From UBA6168 sp964508135 (lineage in GTDB: Bacteria; Bacteroidota; Bacteroidia; Chitinophagales; Saprospiraceae), in the NCBI GenBank assembly GCA_964508135.1, contig CAZDSU010000025.1:1-64000 (forward strand): 64,000 bases of DNA, in the 5' to 3' direction. Under the pieces are notes generated by a model. The model had not been told where the DNA came from. It made no database searches and saw only the letters and a program-made list of their open reading frames with translations. A program made the translations under genes and the position numbers. Shown one piece after another: positions 1-8,059 of this stretch (the first letter of the stretch is position 1; every line of letters begins with the position of its first letter).

Positions 1-171
1 TGAATTGTTTATCAAGACTTTATGCGTTCGTCTCTTTTGTTGTGTAGTAGTTTAGTGTTCTGAAAAAGCGGATTTAAAATGCATGGTACCACTTTGACGA
101 GCGAAGTAAGTTGTCTGAGGTGCTGTGCACCAAAATTTACTAATTTCACCTCCGAATCTCAACCCAAATTG

Positions 172-1581
172 ATGACTTTTTCTACTTCTTTCCTCGACAA
201 ATCCCGCACCGTGGCGCAACCCGGCTACAGTCGCTGGCTCGTGCCACCAGCCGCCCTTTCCATCCACCTCTGCATCGGCCAGATTTACGCTTACAGCGTA
301 TTCAACAAGCCGCTGACCCAGGCCATTGGCATCACGGAGGCAGCTGCGGGCGACTGGTCATTGGTAGAGGTGGGGTACATTTTTTCCATTGCCCTTTTTT
401 TCCTTGGGGCATCGGCGGCGGTGTTCGGAAAATGGCTGGAACGGGTCGGCCCACGCCGGGCCATGTTGGCGTCGGCGCTGTGCTTTGCCGGAGGGTTCAT
501 GCTGTCGGCTGCAGGGGTTTGGTCGCACCAAATCTGGCTGCTGTACCTCGGCCACGGCATGTTGGGCGGCATCGGATTGGGGCTGGGCTACATCTCGCCC
601 GTTTCTACGTTGATAAAATGGTTCCCTGACCGCCCCGGCATGGCCACGGGCATGGCCATCATGGGCTTTGGCGGTGGTGCGATGGTGGCTTCGCCGCTCT
701 CCATCTGGCTGATGGATTTTTTCAAAACAACAACCTCGACCGGCGTGGCGCAGACCTTCCTCGTGATGGGTGGTCTGTATTTCGCCTTCATGCTCTTCGG
801 GGTGCTGACCGTGCGCATCCCACCTGACGATTTCGGATTGCGGATTGCGGATTCAGGATTGCGACCAGACGGTTCACCGAAGCGAAATCCGCAATCCGCA
901 ATCCGAAATCCGCAATCGGTTGACGCCAACACTGCCATTAAAACGCCTCAGTTTTACCTGCTTTTCGGGGTACTCATGCTCAACGTGACCGCTGGCATCG
1001 GTGTGCTTGGGCAGGCATCGGTGATGATTCAGGAGATGTTTTCGGAGAAAGTCGTCGGGGCTGGAAAGGCCGTGACAGTGGCGGCTGCGGGCGGCTTCGT
1101 GGGCTTGCTCAGCTTGTTCAACATGGCAGGTAGGTTCTTCTGGTCATCGTTGAGCGACCGAATTGGGCGGCGCAACACCTACACCATCTTTTTCCTGCTC
1201 GGCGCCGTGCTGTACTTCCTCGTGCCGATGACTGGTCGAATGGGCAGCATCGTGCTGTTCGTTGGGGCATTTTGCATCATCATGAGCATGTACGGCGGCG
1301 GCTTCGCCACCATCCCAGCCTATCTGCGTGACCTGTTCGGAGTGATGGAAGTCGGTGCGATACATGGTCGCCTGCTCTTGGCTTGGTCTGCGGCGGCCAT
1401 CCTCGGCCCACAGTTGGTGAACTACCTACGGGCCTACCAAATCGAGACCTTGCAAGTGCCTGCCGCCAATGCCTACTCGACCACGATGTACATCATGGCT
1501 GGCTTGCTCTTGGTCGGTTTTGTCTGCAATTTTTTCATCCGTCCAGTTCATCCAAAATATCATTTCAAGGCAAAATTATGA
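172..1581 (+). CDS. MFS transporter, oxalate/formate antiporter (OFA) type
   Basis: Integral inner-membrane transporter of about 469 residues with roughly twelve hydrophobic segments. The N-terminal part (IHLCIGQIYAYSVF) and the loop after TM2-3 (GKWLERVGPRRAM) are typical of the OFA branch of the major facilitator superfamily, whose members exchange small carboxylates; the substrate here cannot be read from sequence. I start at the ATG at 172 because the 31 codons upstream have no membrane or signal character. The central cytoplasmic loop (about residues 220-250) is encoded by an inverted-repeat insertion (see 830-918). The stop overlaps the start of a 36-residue membrane protein in an ATGA arrangement, so the two are translationally coupled. 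Confidence 0.85.
   Translation: MTFSTSFLDKSRTVAQPGYSRWLVPPAALSIHLCIGQIYAYSVFNKPLTQAIGITEAAAGDWSLVEVGYIFSIALFFLGASAAVFGKWLERVGPRRAMLASALCFAGGFMLSAAGVWSHQIWLLYLGHGMLGGIGLGLGYISPVSTLIKWFPDRPGMATGMAIMGFGGGAMVASPLSIWLMDFFKTTTSTGVAQTFLVMGGLYFAFMLFGVLTVRIPPDDFGLRIADSGLRPDGSPKRNPQSAIRNPQSVDANTAIKTPQFYLLFGVLMLNVTAGIGVLGQASVMIQEMFSEKVVGAGKAVTVAAAGGFVGLLSLFNMAGRFFWSSLSDRIGRRNTYTIFFLLGAVLYFLVPMTGRMGSIVLFVGAFCIIMSMYGGGFATIPAYLRDLFGVMEVGAIHGRLLLAWSAAAILGPQLVNYLRAYQIETLQVPAANAYSTTMYIMAGLLLVGFVCNFFIRPVHPKYHFKAKL
830..918. repeat. Inverted repeat inserted in frame in the MFS gene
   Basis: The left arm is built of GGATTGCGGATT units and the right arm of CCGCAATCCG units, separated by about 20 nt. The arms can fold into a long stem. 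It is read in frame and adds a low-complexity IADSG...NPQSAIRNPQS stretch to the central loop of the transporter, a place that tolerates extra sequence. It looks like a dispersed hairpin element rather than part of the family core. Confidence 0.75.
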
Positions 1582-1688
1582 AAAAAACGACCACCCTCAA
1601 ATTGGTGCTGGCCTGGGCATTTGTGGGAATCCCGCTTGCAGTGGGCATAGTCCAGACGCTTTTGAAGTCGTTGGCACTGTTCAAATAA
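1578..1688 (+). CDS. MFS transporter small partner protein (36 aa)
   Basis: A 36-residue protein, MKKTTTLKLVLAWAFVGIPL followed by a second half of the same membrane span and ending in LLKSLALFK. It has one hydrophobic helix flanked by lysines. Its ATG overlaps the stop of the OFA-type transporter (ATGA), so the two must be co-translated. Very short one-helix proteins of this look (LVLAW.FVGIPLAWG) accompany OFA transporters in other bacteria and are annotated there as an MFS small subunit. The subunit role here is inferred from that pattern and the coupling. Confidence 0.75.
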   Translation: MKKTTTLKLVLAWAFVGIPLAVGIVQTLLKSLALFK

Positions 1689-1776
1689 TTGATGCCACCA
1701 TTCTCTCAGTTCCACTGCATTTGCCAGCGCCTCCTCGCTGGACGTTGTTGAAAGGAAGTTGCAAAACAAGGCCTCC

Positions 1777-2262
1777 TCACTCTCCGACCCTCGTTAAAAT
1801 CTCTTGATAAAATTTGTCGGACAGGTAAAAACCAGCCTCATTCCGAAGGCTGTCAAGGTAAGGCTTGATGGCAGGTATTATTTCGTTCTCTTTCAATGCG
1901 ATGAAAATGCCTATGGTTCCGATTGTTTGAACCCCCAGTGCTGATGCTTTGGCCCGGCCATCTTTTTCATCTATCAGCAAGTAGTCCGCACCTTTTTCCA
2001 TGGCCAGCGCGATGGCCTCACTTTCACCTTTGTCAAGTTCCACTTGAAGTATTGAAACCAGTTCAGTGTTGCCAACTTCTACAACCACGAGCCAATCCGA
2101 TTTCCGCAATTCTGAAATATCAAACCCTTTGGTTTCAAGCCGTTCCAGCTCTTGCCACACGGCACTTGGCAACAAGACTTTTTTTGAAAAATGGCGCAGC
2201 AAAGCGAGGTTGTCCGTTTTGAACAAACAACTGATGGCTGTAGTGTCAGAAACAACTATCAT
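1777..2262 (-). CDS. PIN-like toxin, DUF3368 family
   Basis: A 161-residue protein of the DUF3368 branch of PIN-domain ribonucleases. The first acidic residue lies in IVVSDTTAISCL, a second acidic group in KGESEAIALA, and a third in YLLIDEKDGRAKA, which together form the expected metal-binding set for RNA cleavage. It is paired with the UPF0175 gene just upstream, with a 4-bp overlap, the standard antitoxin-then-toxin order of this type II system. All catalytic acidic residues seem present, so the toxin is probably active. The cellular target is unknown. Confidence 0.85.
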   Translation of the reverse strand: MIVVSDTTAISCLFKTDNLALLRHFSKKVLLPSAVWQELERLETKGFDISELRKSDWLVVVEVGNTELVSILQVELDKGESEAIALAMEKGADYLLIDEKDGRAKASALGVQTIGTIGIFIALKENEIIPAIKPYLDSLRNEAGFYLSDKFYQEILTRVGE

Positions 2263-2507
2263 TTTTGCAGCTTGATTTTTTTACCGAGCTGGAGGTCTTG
2301 CTCAAAATCAGCCATAGTGTAGGGAGCCTCTATTTTGCGTTGACCCAAAAGCTCCAAAAAGGTGAGTGCATCCATGCCCGCCAGTTGTCTTGCTTTGCCG
2401 AAGTTCAGCAGTTTTGCTTCGTAAAGCAACACGGCTACCTCCCGCTTGAACTCCTGTTCGGTGAGCGAGGTCTGCCGAACAACATCATCTGGAATGAGTA
2501 CTGGCAT
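2259..2507 (-). CDS. UPF0175 family antitoxin
   Basis: An 82-residue protein with the UPF0175 pattern: a leading segment, then an HTH-like region (LYEAKLLNFGKARQLAGMDA) and the conserved FLELLG...I.APYT tail. Members are antitoxins for DUF3368 PIN toxins and probably bind their own promoter. The gene is first in the two-gene operon and overlaps the toxin start by 4 bp. A very good Bacteroidota promoter lies just upstream (2522-2553) inside the end of recN, so the pair is transcribed independently of recN. Confidence 0.85.
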   Translation of the reverse strand: MPVLIPDDVVRQTSLTEQEFKREVAVLLYEAKLLNFGKARQLAGMDALTFLELLGQRKIEAPYTMADFEQDLQLGKKIKLQK

Positions 2508-2521
2508 GGTTTATTTTTTCA

Positions 2522-2553
2522 CAAAAATACAAAAGAAAACGCTTCACGTCAAA
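2522..2553 (-). promoter_or_regulatory. Promoter of the UPF0175/DUF3368 operon
   Basis: On the minus strand TTTG (2550-2553) is followed after 20 nt by TATTTTTG (2522-2529), an exact match to the Bacteroidota -33/-7 consensus, 15 nt upstream of the antitoxin ATG. The -33 element overlaps the last bases of recN. Confidence 0.7.
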
Positions 2554-4204
2554 CCCCCATCAACTCCCTCGCATTCGCCATTGCCGCCTCGCTCGGTGGG
2601 TTTTGGCTGAGCATGACGGCGATGGAGCGCACCCGTTCATCGGCAGTAAGCAGCTTGACCTTGGTGGCCGTGGAGTTGCCGTCCACTTTTTTGTAAACGA
2701 AGTAGTGCGCATCGGCCTTGGCGGAAACCTGCGCCGAGTGGGTGATCACGACCACTTGGTGGTGGTTGGAAAGTTGCCGCAGGATGTTGCCCATTTTCAG
2801 CGACACATCGCCAGAGACCCCGGCGTCAATTTCATCGAAAATCAGCGTGGGCAACGGGATGGCACTGGCCACGAGCGACTTGGTCACGAGCGTCAGGCGG
2901 CTAAGTTCGCCGCCGCTGGCCACGTCCTTGATGAGCTGCATGCGGCTGCCGGGGTTGGCGGCGAAGAGGAAGTTCAGGTCGTCGGTACCCGTGGGCGTCA
3001 AGTTGGCAGCCTCCTTGAAGTCCACGTGGAACCGGGTGTGGGGCATGGAGAGTTGCGCCAACAATTCGAGCACCTTGGCGGCAAAACTGGGGGCAGCATT
3101 TTTGCGGCGCTCGGAGAGTTGCGAAGCAAACTCCCGAAGTTGCTTTTCCTGTCCCGATATTTCCATTTCCAATTTCTCAATTTCCCCGCTGAGGTCGCCG
3201 ATTTCGTCCAATTTCTGCTGCATTACTGTCTCCATTTCAAGCAGTTCCTTCACCGTGCCCACCCGGTGCTTGCTTTGCAGTCGGTAGATAACGTCAAGGC
3301 GCTCTTCCACTTCCAGTAAGCGTTTCGGGTTGGCCTCGGTGCTTTCTGCCACTCGCTCGAACTCTCCGGCGAGGTCGTCGAGTTCCAGCGCCAGGCTCTC
3401 CAATCTGCGGTGGAGGTCGGGGATGGCGGGGTGGTATTTTCGCACCTCGCCGATGCTTCGCAGCACGTCGGAAAGTTGTCCGGTGAGGGGCATTTCGCCG
3501 TCGCTAAGGTGGTGGAAGGCTGCCGAGAGGTTGCGCTTAATTTCCTCGGCGTGGGTCAGACTGTCCCGCTCGCCTTCGAGCTGTTCCTGTTCGCCTTCGA
3601 CGAGGTCGGCTTTTTGAAATTCAGAAATTTGGAAATTGAGAAATTCAAGGTCCTGGGCGGAGCGGGCGTTTTGCTCCCGCATTTTCTCCAGTTGTTTTTT
3701 GTTTTGGGTAAAAATTCGGTGGGCAGCCTGGTACTCGGTAAGCAGCGGCTTGTTGCCAGCGAGGGCGTCCAACATGCGCAGTTGGAAGCTGACGTTGTGG
3801 ATGTCGAGCGTGTCAAACTGGAGGTGGAGGTCAACGAGCGCCCCGGTGAGTTGGCGCAGGACGTCGAGCGTCACGGGCGTGTCGTTGACGAAGGCACGGG
3901 ACTTGCCTGCCGGAGTCAGTTCCCGCCGTACAGTGCATTCTGCCTCAAAGTCAATGTCGTTTTCCTCGAAAAAATCCTTCAAGTCATATGGCGAAACATC
4001 GAAAATTCCTTCGATGACGCATTTTTCGGCCTCGTTGTACAGCGATTTGGAGTCTGCCCGCTCGCCCATGATGAGACCCAGCGCACCCAACAGGATAGAC
4101 TTACCAGCCCCGGTCTCCCCGGTGATGATGGTCAGGCCGGCTGGGAAGTTGATTTCCAGCTCCTCGATGATGGCGTAGTTGCGGACGGAGAGTTTTTTAA
4201 TCAT
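2549..4204 (-). CDS. recN: DNA repair protein RecN
   Basis: SMC-like ATPase of 551 residues acting in double-strand break repair. The N-terminus IKKLSVRNYAIIEELEI with Walker A GETGAGKS, the central coiled coil, the ABC signature ASGGELSRL and Walker B LIFDEIDAGVSG are all present and in the usual order and length. I start at the ATG at 4204 (MIKKLSVRNYAII). An in-frame extension upstream to 4291 translates repeat-like intergenic DNA (4205-4240), so it is unlikely to be coding. A Bacteroidota -7 element (TACCTTTG) lies at 4263-4270. The gene stands alone; the next gene downstream has its own promoter. Confidence 0.95.
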   Translation of the reverse strand: MIKKLSVRNYAIIEELEINFPAGLTIITGETGAGKSILLGALGLIMGERADSKSLYNEAEKCVIEGIFDVSPYDLKDFFEENDIDFEAECTVRRELTPAGKSRAFVNDTPVTLDVLRQLTGALVDLHLQFDTLDIHNVSFQLRMLDALAGNKPLLTEYQAAHRIFTQNKKQLEKMREQNARSAQDLEFLNFQISEFQKADLVEGEQEQLEGERDSLTHAEEIKRNLSAAFHHLSDGEMPLTGQLSDVLRSIGEVRKYHPAIPDLHRRLESLALELDDLAGEFERVAESTEANPKRLLEVEERLDVIYRLQSKHRVGTVKELLEMETVMQQKLDEIGDLSGEIEKLEMEISGQEKQLREFASQLSERRKNAAPSFAAKVLELLAQLSMPHTRFHVDFKEAANLTPTGTDDLNFLFAANPGSRMQLIKDVASGGELSRLTLVTKSLVASAIPLPTLIFDEIDAGVSGDVSLKMGNILRQLSNHHQVVVITHSAQVSAKADAHYFVYKKVDGNSTATKVKLLTADERVRSIAVMLSQNPPSEAAMANARELMGV

Positions 4205-4262
4205 TGACGACTTGGGATTGACGACTGACGATTGCGGCAGTTTTTTAAAACAATTTGGTGGG

Positions 4263-4270
4263 CAAAGGTA
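4263..4270 (-). promoter_or_regulatory. Probable -7 element of recN
   Basis: The minus strand reads TACCTTTG, a perfect Bacteroidota -7 hexamer-type element about 58 nt upstream of the chosen recN start. No clear -33 TTTG is seen at the ideal distance. Confidence 0.5.
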
Positions 4271-4316
4271 GGGTTTGTTTTGAAAAAACATTACCAGGAT
4301 TCAACTCAAAACCCGC

Positions 4317-5495
4317 TCAAATCAGCCCCGGCAAGTGTTTTCCCAAAAAGGAAGACAGGCTGACCACCCATACCCCATCCGTCACCGGATAGTCCTCCGT
4401 TTGTGGTACGATGACAAAATTTTGAGTGGTCTCGATATCACCTACCGAGATGTGAAAGCCCTTGCGAATCGTTGGCGCACTTGAAAACTTGATTTCGATG
4501 GCGGCAATGGGAGCTGTCCCTTTTACCAGCACCAGATTACATTCTGCACCTTGTTGAGTGCGGTAAAAAAAGTATTGCAACCGGTCGCCAGCCACTGCCT
4601 TGATTTGTTCGATGACATAACCTTCCCACGATGCGCCCAAAATGGCGTTGCCCAAGAGGTCGTCGAACCCAGCAAAGTCGAACCAAGCGTGCAGGATACC
4701 GCTGTCACGTAGGTAAACCTTGGGCGATTTGACCAACCGTTTGCCTACGTTCGTAAACCAGGGCTGCAATGAACTGACCATGAAAGCTCCTTCCAGAAAC
4801 CCCATGTACCGCTTGACGGTATGGCCAGAAAGTCCAAGGGACTTGGCGAACAGTTCTGCGTTCCAAAGATTCCCGTTTTGGGATGCGAGCATTTGCCAAA
4901 ACCTTCGCACGAGCATTGGGTCGGCGCCCAAGCCGAGTTGTGGCAAGTCCCTTTCAATATAGGTTCTGATGAAATTTTTGCGCCATTGAAGGCTAAGGTT
5001 GTCGTCGGGTGCGAGGTAGGAACCGGGAAATCCGCCTCGAAACCAATGCGATTTCCAGTCTGCGGGGTCAGCGATTTCCAAGAGGCTGAACGGGTAAAGT
5101 TCGACATAGGCGATGCGGCCAGCGAGCGTTTCGGAACTTTGCAGTAATAGTTCAGGCGATGCAGAACCAAGTAGGATGAAGCGGCCAGGGCGTCGGTTGG
5201 CATCAATTATGCCCCGAAGGGTCTTGAAAATTTCGGGCATTTGCTGCACCTCGTCCAAGATGATGCACTGGTCTTCAAAATGTTGGAAGAAAATATGTGG
5301 GTCGGCTGCCAATTTTTGTCGGTCACGGTCATCTTCAAGGTCGAGGTAAACCCATTTGGCGTCGGAAGCGGCGGCCAACATTTTGGACAAAGTGGTCTTG
5401 CCAACCTGCCGTGGCCCCACGATGCCAACTGCGGGGAAATAGCTCAGGAGCGATGAAATTTGTTCAGAAGCCGCTCTTTGAATTTTATTTTCCAT
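4317..5495 (-). CDS. AAA ATPase with C-terminal DUF4143 domain
   Basis: A 392-residue stand-alone ATPase of the AAA_14/DUF4143 type. Walker A is GPRQVGKT (about residues 27-34) and Walker B is CIILDEVQ (about 78-85). The segment RTYIERDLPQLG and the C-terminal half with YFYRTQQGAECNLVL...AIEIKFSSAPT (a restriction-endonuclease-like strand pair) are the DUF4143 hallmarks. These proteins are very common in Bacteroidota, often near mobile DNA, but their role is unknown. There is no partner gene in a tight operon. Confidence 0.85.
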   Translation of the reverse strand: MENKIQRAASEQISSLLSYFPAVGIVGPRQVGKTTLSKMLAAASDAKWVYLDLEDDRDRQKLAADPHIFFQHFEDQCIILDEVQQMPEIFKTLRGIIDANRRPGRFILLGSASPELLLQSSETLAGRIAYVELYPFSLLEIADPADWKSHWFRGGFPGSYLAPDDNLSLQWRKNFIRTYIERDLPQLGLGADPMLVRRFWQMLASQNGNLWNAELFAKSLGLSGHTVKRYMGFLEGAFMVSSLQPWFTNVGKRLVKSPKVYLRDSGILHAWFDFAGFDDLLGNAILGASWEGYVIEQIKAVAGDRLQYFFYRTQQGAECNLVLVKGTAPIAAIEIKFSSAPTIRKGFHISVGDIETTQNFVIVPQTEDYPVTDGVWVVSLSSFLGKHLPGLI

Positions 5496-5624
5496 GAAAA
5501 ATTGAAGTGGCGATTCAAATATTCATGGTAAATGTACAAATCACTGCTTGAGATTGCCATTTTTTCCGGTTGTATATGCTTATCAACTTAACAAATACCC
5601 GTTACACCGCCATTTTCCAACTGC

Positions 5625-7820
5625 CTAACTCCCCACCACGACAAACTGCTTCACGATTTCCCCACCATTTTCAGCCATCATTTTTAAAAAGTAAACCCCG
5701 CTGACTAGGCCAGCAAGGTCGAGCGAGTAGCGCTGCCCAAGTGCGGGCAACATGGCCGTTTGCAATACTTTGCCAGTAACATCCACCACTTCGAGGCGCA
5801 CCTGCCCAGTGTTTTTTCCGAAGGAAAAAGCCACCTCCAAGCGGTCGGTAGCGGGATTTGGTGACAAAGAAAACGAAGCATCGGTGGCTGGTTCGCCTGT
5901 GGCGCTCGGCCCGAACTGGCCATCGAGCAGGTAGATATCACCAGTGGTCAGCGGCCGGAAGTCGAAGAGCAGGTTGCCGAGGTTGTCGGTCAGCTTGATG
6001 TACCCGGGCGAATTGATGCCATCGCCCCAGTCGTCCACGAAAAGAAAAGTGTAGCAATCATTCACGTCATCGGGCAATGAAATGGACTCGGTGATGGTCG
6101 AAAACTGAGGATAGACGTTGGGGTCATTTTCCGTAGCCACCCGCAGGCCGCCGCCGTTTGGCCCAATGATTTGGTTGCCGCCGCTGGCGATGAGGCCACC
6201 TGCCGAATTGGTGATTTGCCAGTAGTTTTCGTAGCCCCACTCGTCGGTTTTGACTTCGAGAGTGAGGCCAGGAGCTTGGGGCAGCCGCCGGGTGAAGCCG
6301 ACCTCCAGCTCGTTTTGAAAGGCGAAGGTGTCGGGCTGTTGGTTGGCTTTTTCGATGATGAAACGCAGCTCAGAAGTGGCATCCACCGTAACGGGGTCGA
6401 GAGTGAGCGTTTCAGTTTGCCCGGGCAACAACATGCCGCTCCAATTGAAGGTTTGCACAAGGCTGTTTTCGTTCAAAACGTTGATTTCCAAGGAGTTGAT
6501 GTTGTTCGCCCCAAGGTTCTGCACCGCCAGTGAGGGGGTGATGTCTGGCTCGCCGCAGAAGTCGCCGCTGATACCTTGGTAGCTCCGAATGGCGGCGTTG
6601 TCGTTGATGGTGGCGGCACCAGAGAGGGAAAACGGACGGTGTTCCGGCTCCGTGAACAGGCCGCCTTGGAGGTAGATGAAGTTGTTTTCGTCCTGCAAAC
6701 GGTAGTAGCCGAGGCCACCTCCACAGCAGATACCGTCGTCGTACTCATCATAAATCACGAACTCGTAGCAGCCGTCGGCTGGCAGCGCAACTTCGTGCTG
6801 ATACACCGTTTCCTGGTCGGTGTAAGCACCTTCCCAATCTTCATTGGTAAAAATGCCAGGGTTGCCGCCTGCATGAAAAACCGTGCTCTCGTCGTCCACC
6901 ACTTCCCAATAAATCTCACGGGGGTAGTAGTCGGTTTTGATTTCAACGACCAAATAATTGGTAGAAATAGCCGGGCCTTCCACCACGTCTGCGCTGATGG
7001 CGTCGTTGTCCGAATCATCGTCCGGCAGGCCGTTCACGGATGCAACTTTGACCTCTACGGTGGTGCTTTCATTAACGGTCACCGGGTTAAAAACAGTGCC
7101 AGCGGTTTGGTAAAGGTTGATATTGCCTGTCCACTGACGGGTTTCGGTTAGGTTGCCATTGAGCCAAAGCTGGAGGCTCAGGCTGGTGATTGGAGCCGAG
7201 CCAAGGTTCTGGAAGCGGACGTTGGGCGAGAAGGTCACGTCACCACAAAACTCCTTCGGAATGTCCACGAAACGGAGCATCCCAGCATTGTTGACACCGC
7301 CGGGCAGCAGACAGTCGTCGTGTACGAGGCTGAACTGCACCGTTGGGAAGGCGATGGCATTGGTCAAAATGCGGTTTGGGCAAATGTGATAGACCCTCGG
7401 CACATCGTCGAGGGCATAAATCACAGCAAGCCAATTCGCATCGTCAATGATGGGGTACGGCGTGCCAGTCACCCAGTCGCCGTAGGTTGCATCCCCCGTG
7501 CCGTTGAGGTCTTCGGCGTCAGTATTGTCGTCCATTTCGATGAAAAACGGGACGATTTCGTTCGTGCCATCGGGGCCGTACTGCTCCCAAACTTGGTTCA
7601 GGCGGCCCGACTGGTGGTAGTCCCAACTGCCGTAACTCCAGGTGGTGCCGAAAAACAGCACTGCGGATTTGCCTTGGTCGAGCAGGTCGTAGAGCGTCCA
7701 AGTATTGCCGTTGATGTCGGTGGCGGTGAAGTTTGGGGCGACGATGCCGTCGGGGAGCTGGGCTTGGAGCGGGAGGAAGGCACATGAAGTGAAAACGAGC
7801 AGCGAGAGGAGTTTTTTCAT
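5625..7820 (-). CDS. Secreted T9SS-substrate protein with thioredoxin-like N-terminus
   Basis: A 731-residue exported protein. It has a signal peptide (MKKLLSLLVFTSCAFLPLQA), then a redoxin/AhpC-like segment (PDGIVAPNFTATDINGNTW...VLFFGTTWSYGSWDY). Several beta-rich repeats follow, with NDDDSDND and DEYDDGICCGGGLG motifs. The end is a type IX secretion C-terminal sorting domain (SLSPNPATDRLEV...LEVVDVTGKVLQ...GVYFLKM). The protein should be delivered to the cell surface. The usual WCxxC active site is replaced by WSYGSWDY, so the thioredoxin fold is probably not redox-active. I start at 7820, where the signal peptide begins, not at the ATG 33 nt upstream. Confidence 0.8.
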   Translation of the reverse strand: MKKLLSLLVFTSCAFLPLQAQLPDGIVAPNFTATDINGNTWTLYDLLDQGKSAVLFFGTTWSYGSWDYHQSGRLNQVWEQYGPDGTNEIVPFFIEMDDNTDAEDLNGTGDATYGDWVTGTPYPIIDDANWLAVIYALDDVPRVYHICPNRILTNAIAFPTVQFSLVHDDCLLPGGVNNAGMLRFVDIPKEFCGDVTFSPNVRFQNLGSAPITSLSLQLWLNGNLTETRQWTGNINLYQTAGTVFNPVTVNESTTVEVKVASVNGLPDDDSDNDAISADVVEGPAISTNYLVVEIKTDYYPREIYWEVVDDESTVFHAGGNPGIFTNEDWEGAYTDQETVYQHEVALPADGCYEFVIYDEYDDGICCGGGLGYYRLQDENNFIYLQGGLFTEPEHRPFSLSGAATINDNAAIRSYQGISGDFCGEPDITPSLAVQNLGANNINSLEINVLNENSLVQTFNWSGMLLPGQTETLTLDPVTVDATSELRFIIEKANQQPDTFAFQNELEVGFTRRLPQAPGLTLEVKTDEWGYENYWQITNSAGGLIASGGNQIIGPNGGGLRVATENDPNVYPQFSTITESISLPDDVNDCYTFLFVDDWGDGINSPGYIKLTDNLGNLLFDFRPLTTGDIYLLDGQFGPSATGEPATDASFSLSPNPATDRLEVAFSFGKNTGQVRLEVVDVTGKVLQTAMLPALGQRYSLDLAGLVSGVYFLKMMAENGGEIVKQFVVVGS

Positions 7821-7860
7821 GCTGGGAGGTTTGTGTGGTAAAATGATTTTCATTGCGAAG

Positions 7861-7868
7861 CAAATTTA
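7861..7868 (-). promoter_or_regulatory. Probable -7 element for the T9SS substrate gene
   Basis: The minus strand reads TAAATTTG, a perfect TAnnTTTG element about 40 nt upstream of the ATG at 7820. Confidence 0.45.
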
Positions 7869-8059
7869 GCAATCGGTAGGTTGGTGCTGCGGATTTATTT
7901 GAAGCTGGTGGGCAAAAATTTGCTGCCAATTTTGCTCAGGCATGGGTTTTAGGTCGGCGGATTGGGGCGCACAACCAAGGGGCGTGTGTCAATTACTCCA
8001 TGCTCTTCAGGGGTCGGTGGTGGCGATGGCACTTGTAACCAAAAGCACCAAAAGCCAGG

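Noticed and set aside
2603..4207. Long plus-strand open frames opposite recN
   Set aside because: They are antisense shadows of an intact recN with all motifs present; no start signals or recognisable domains.
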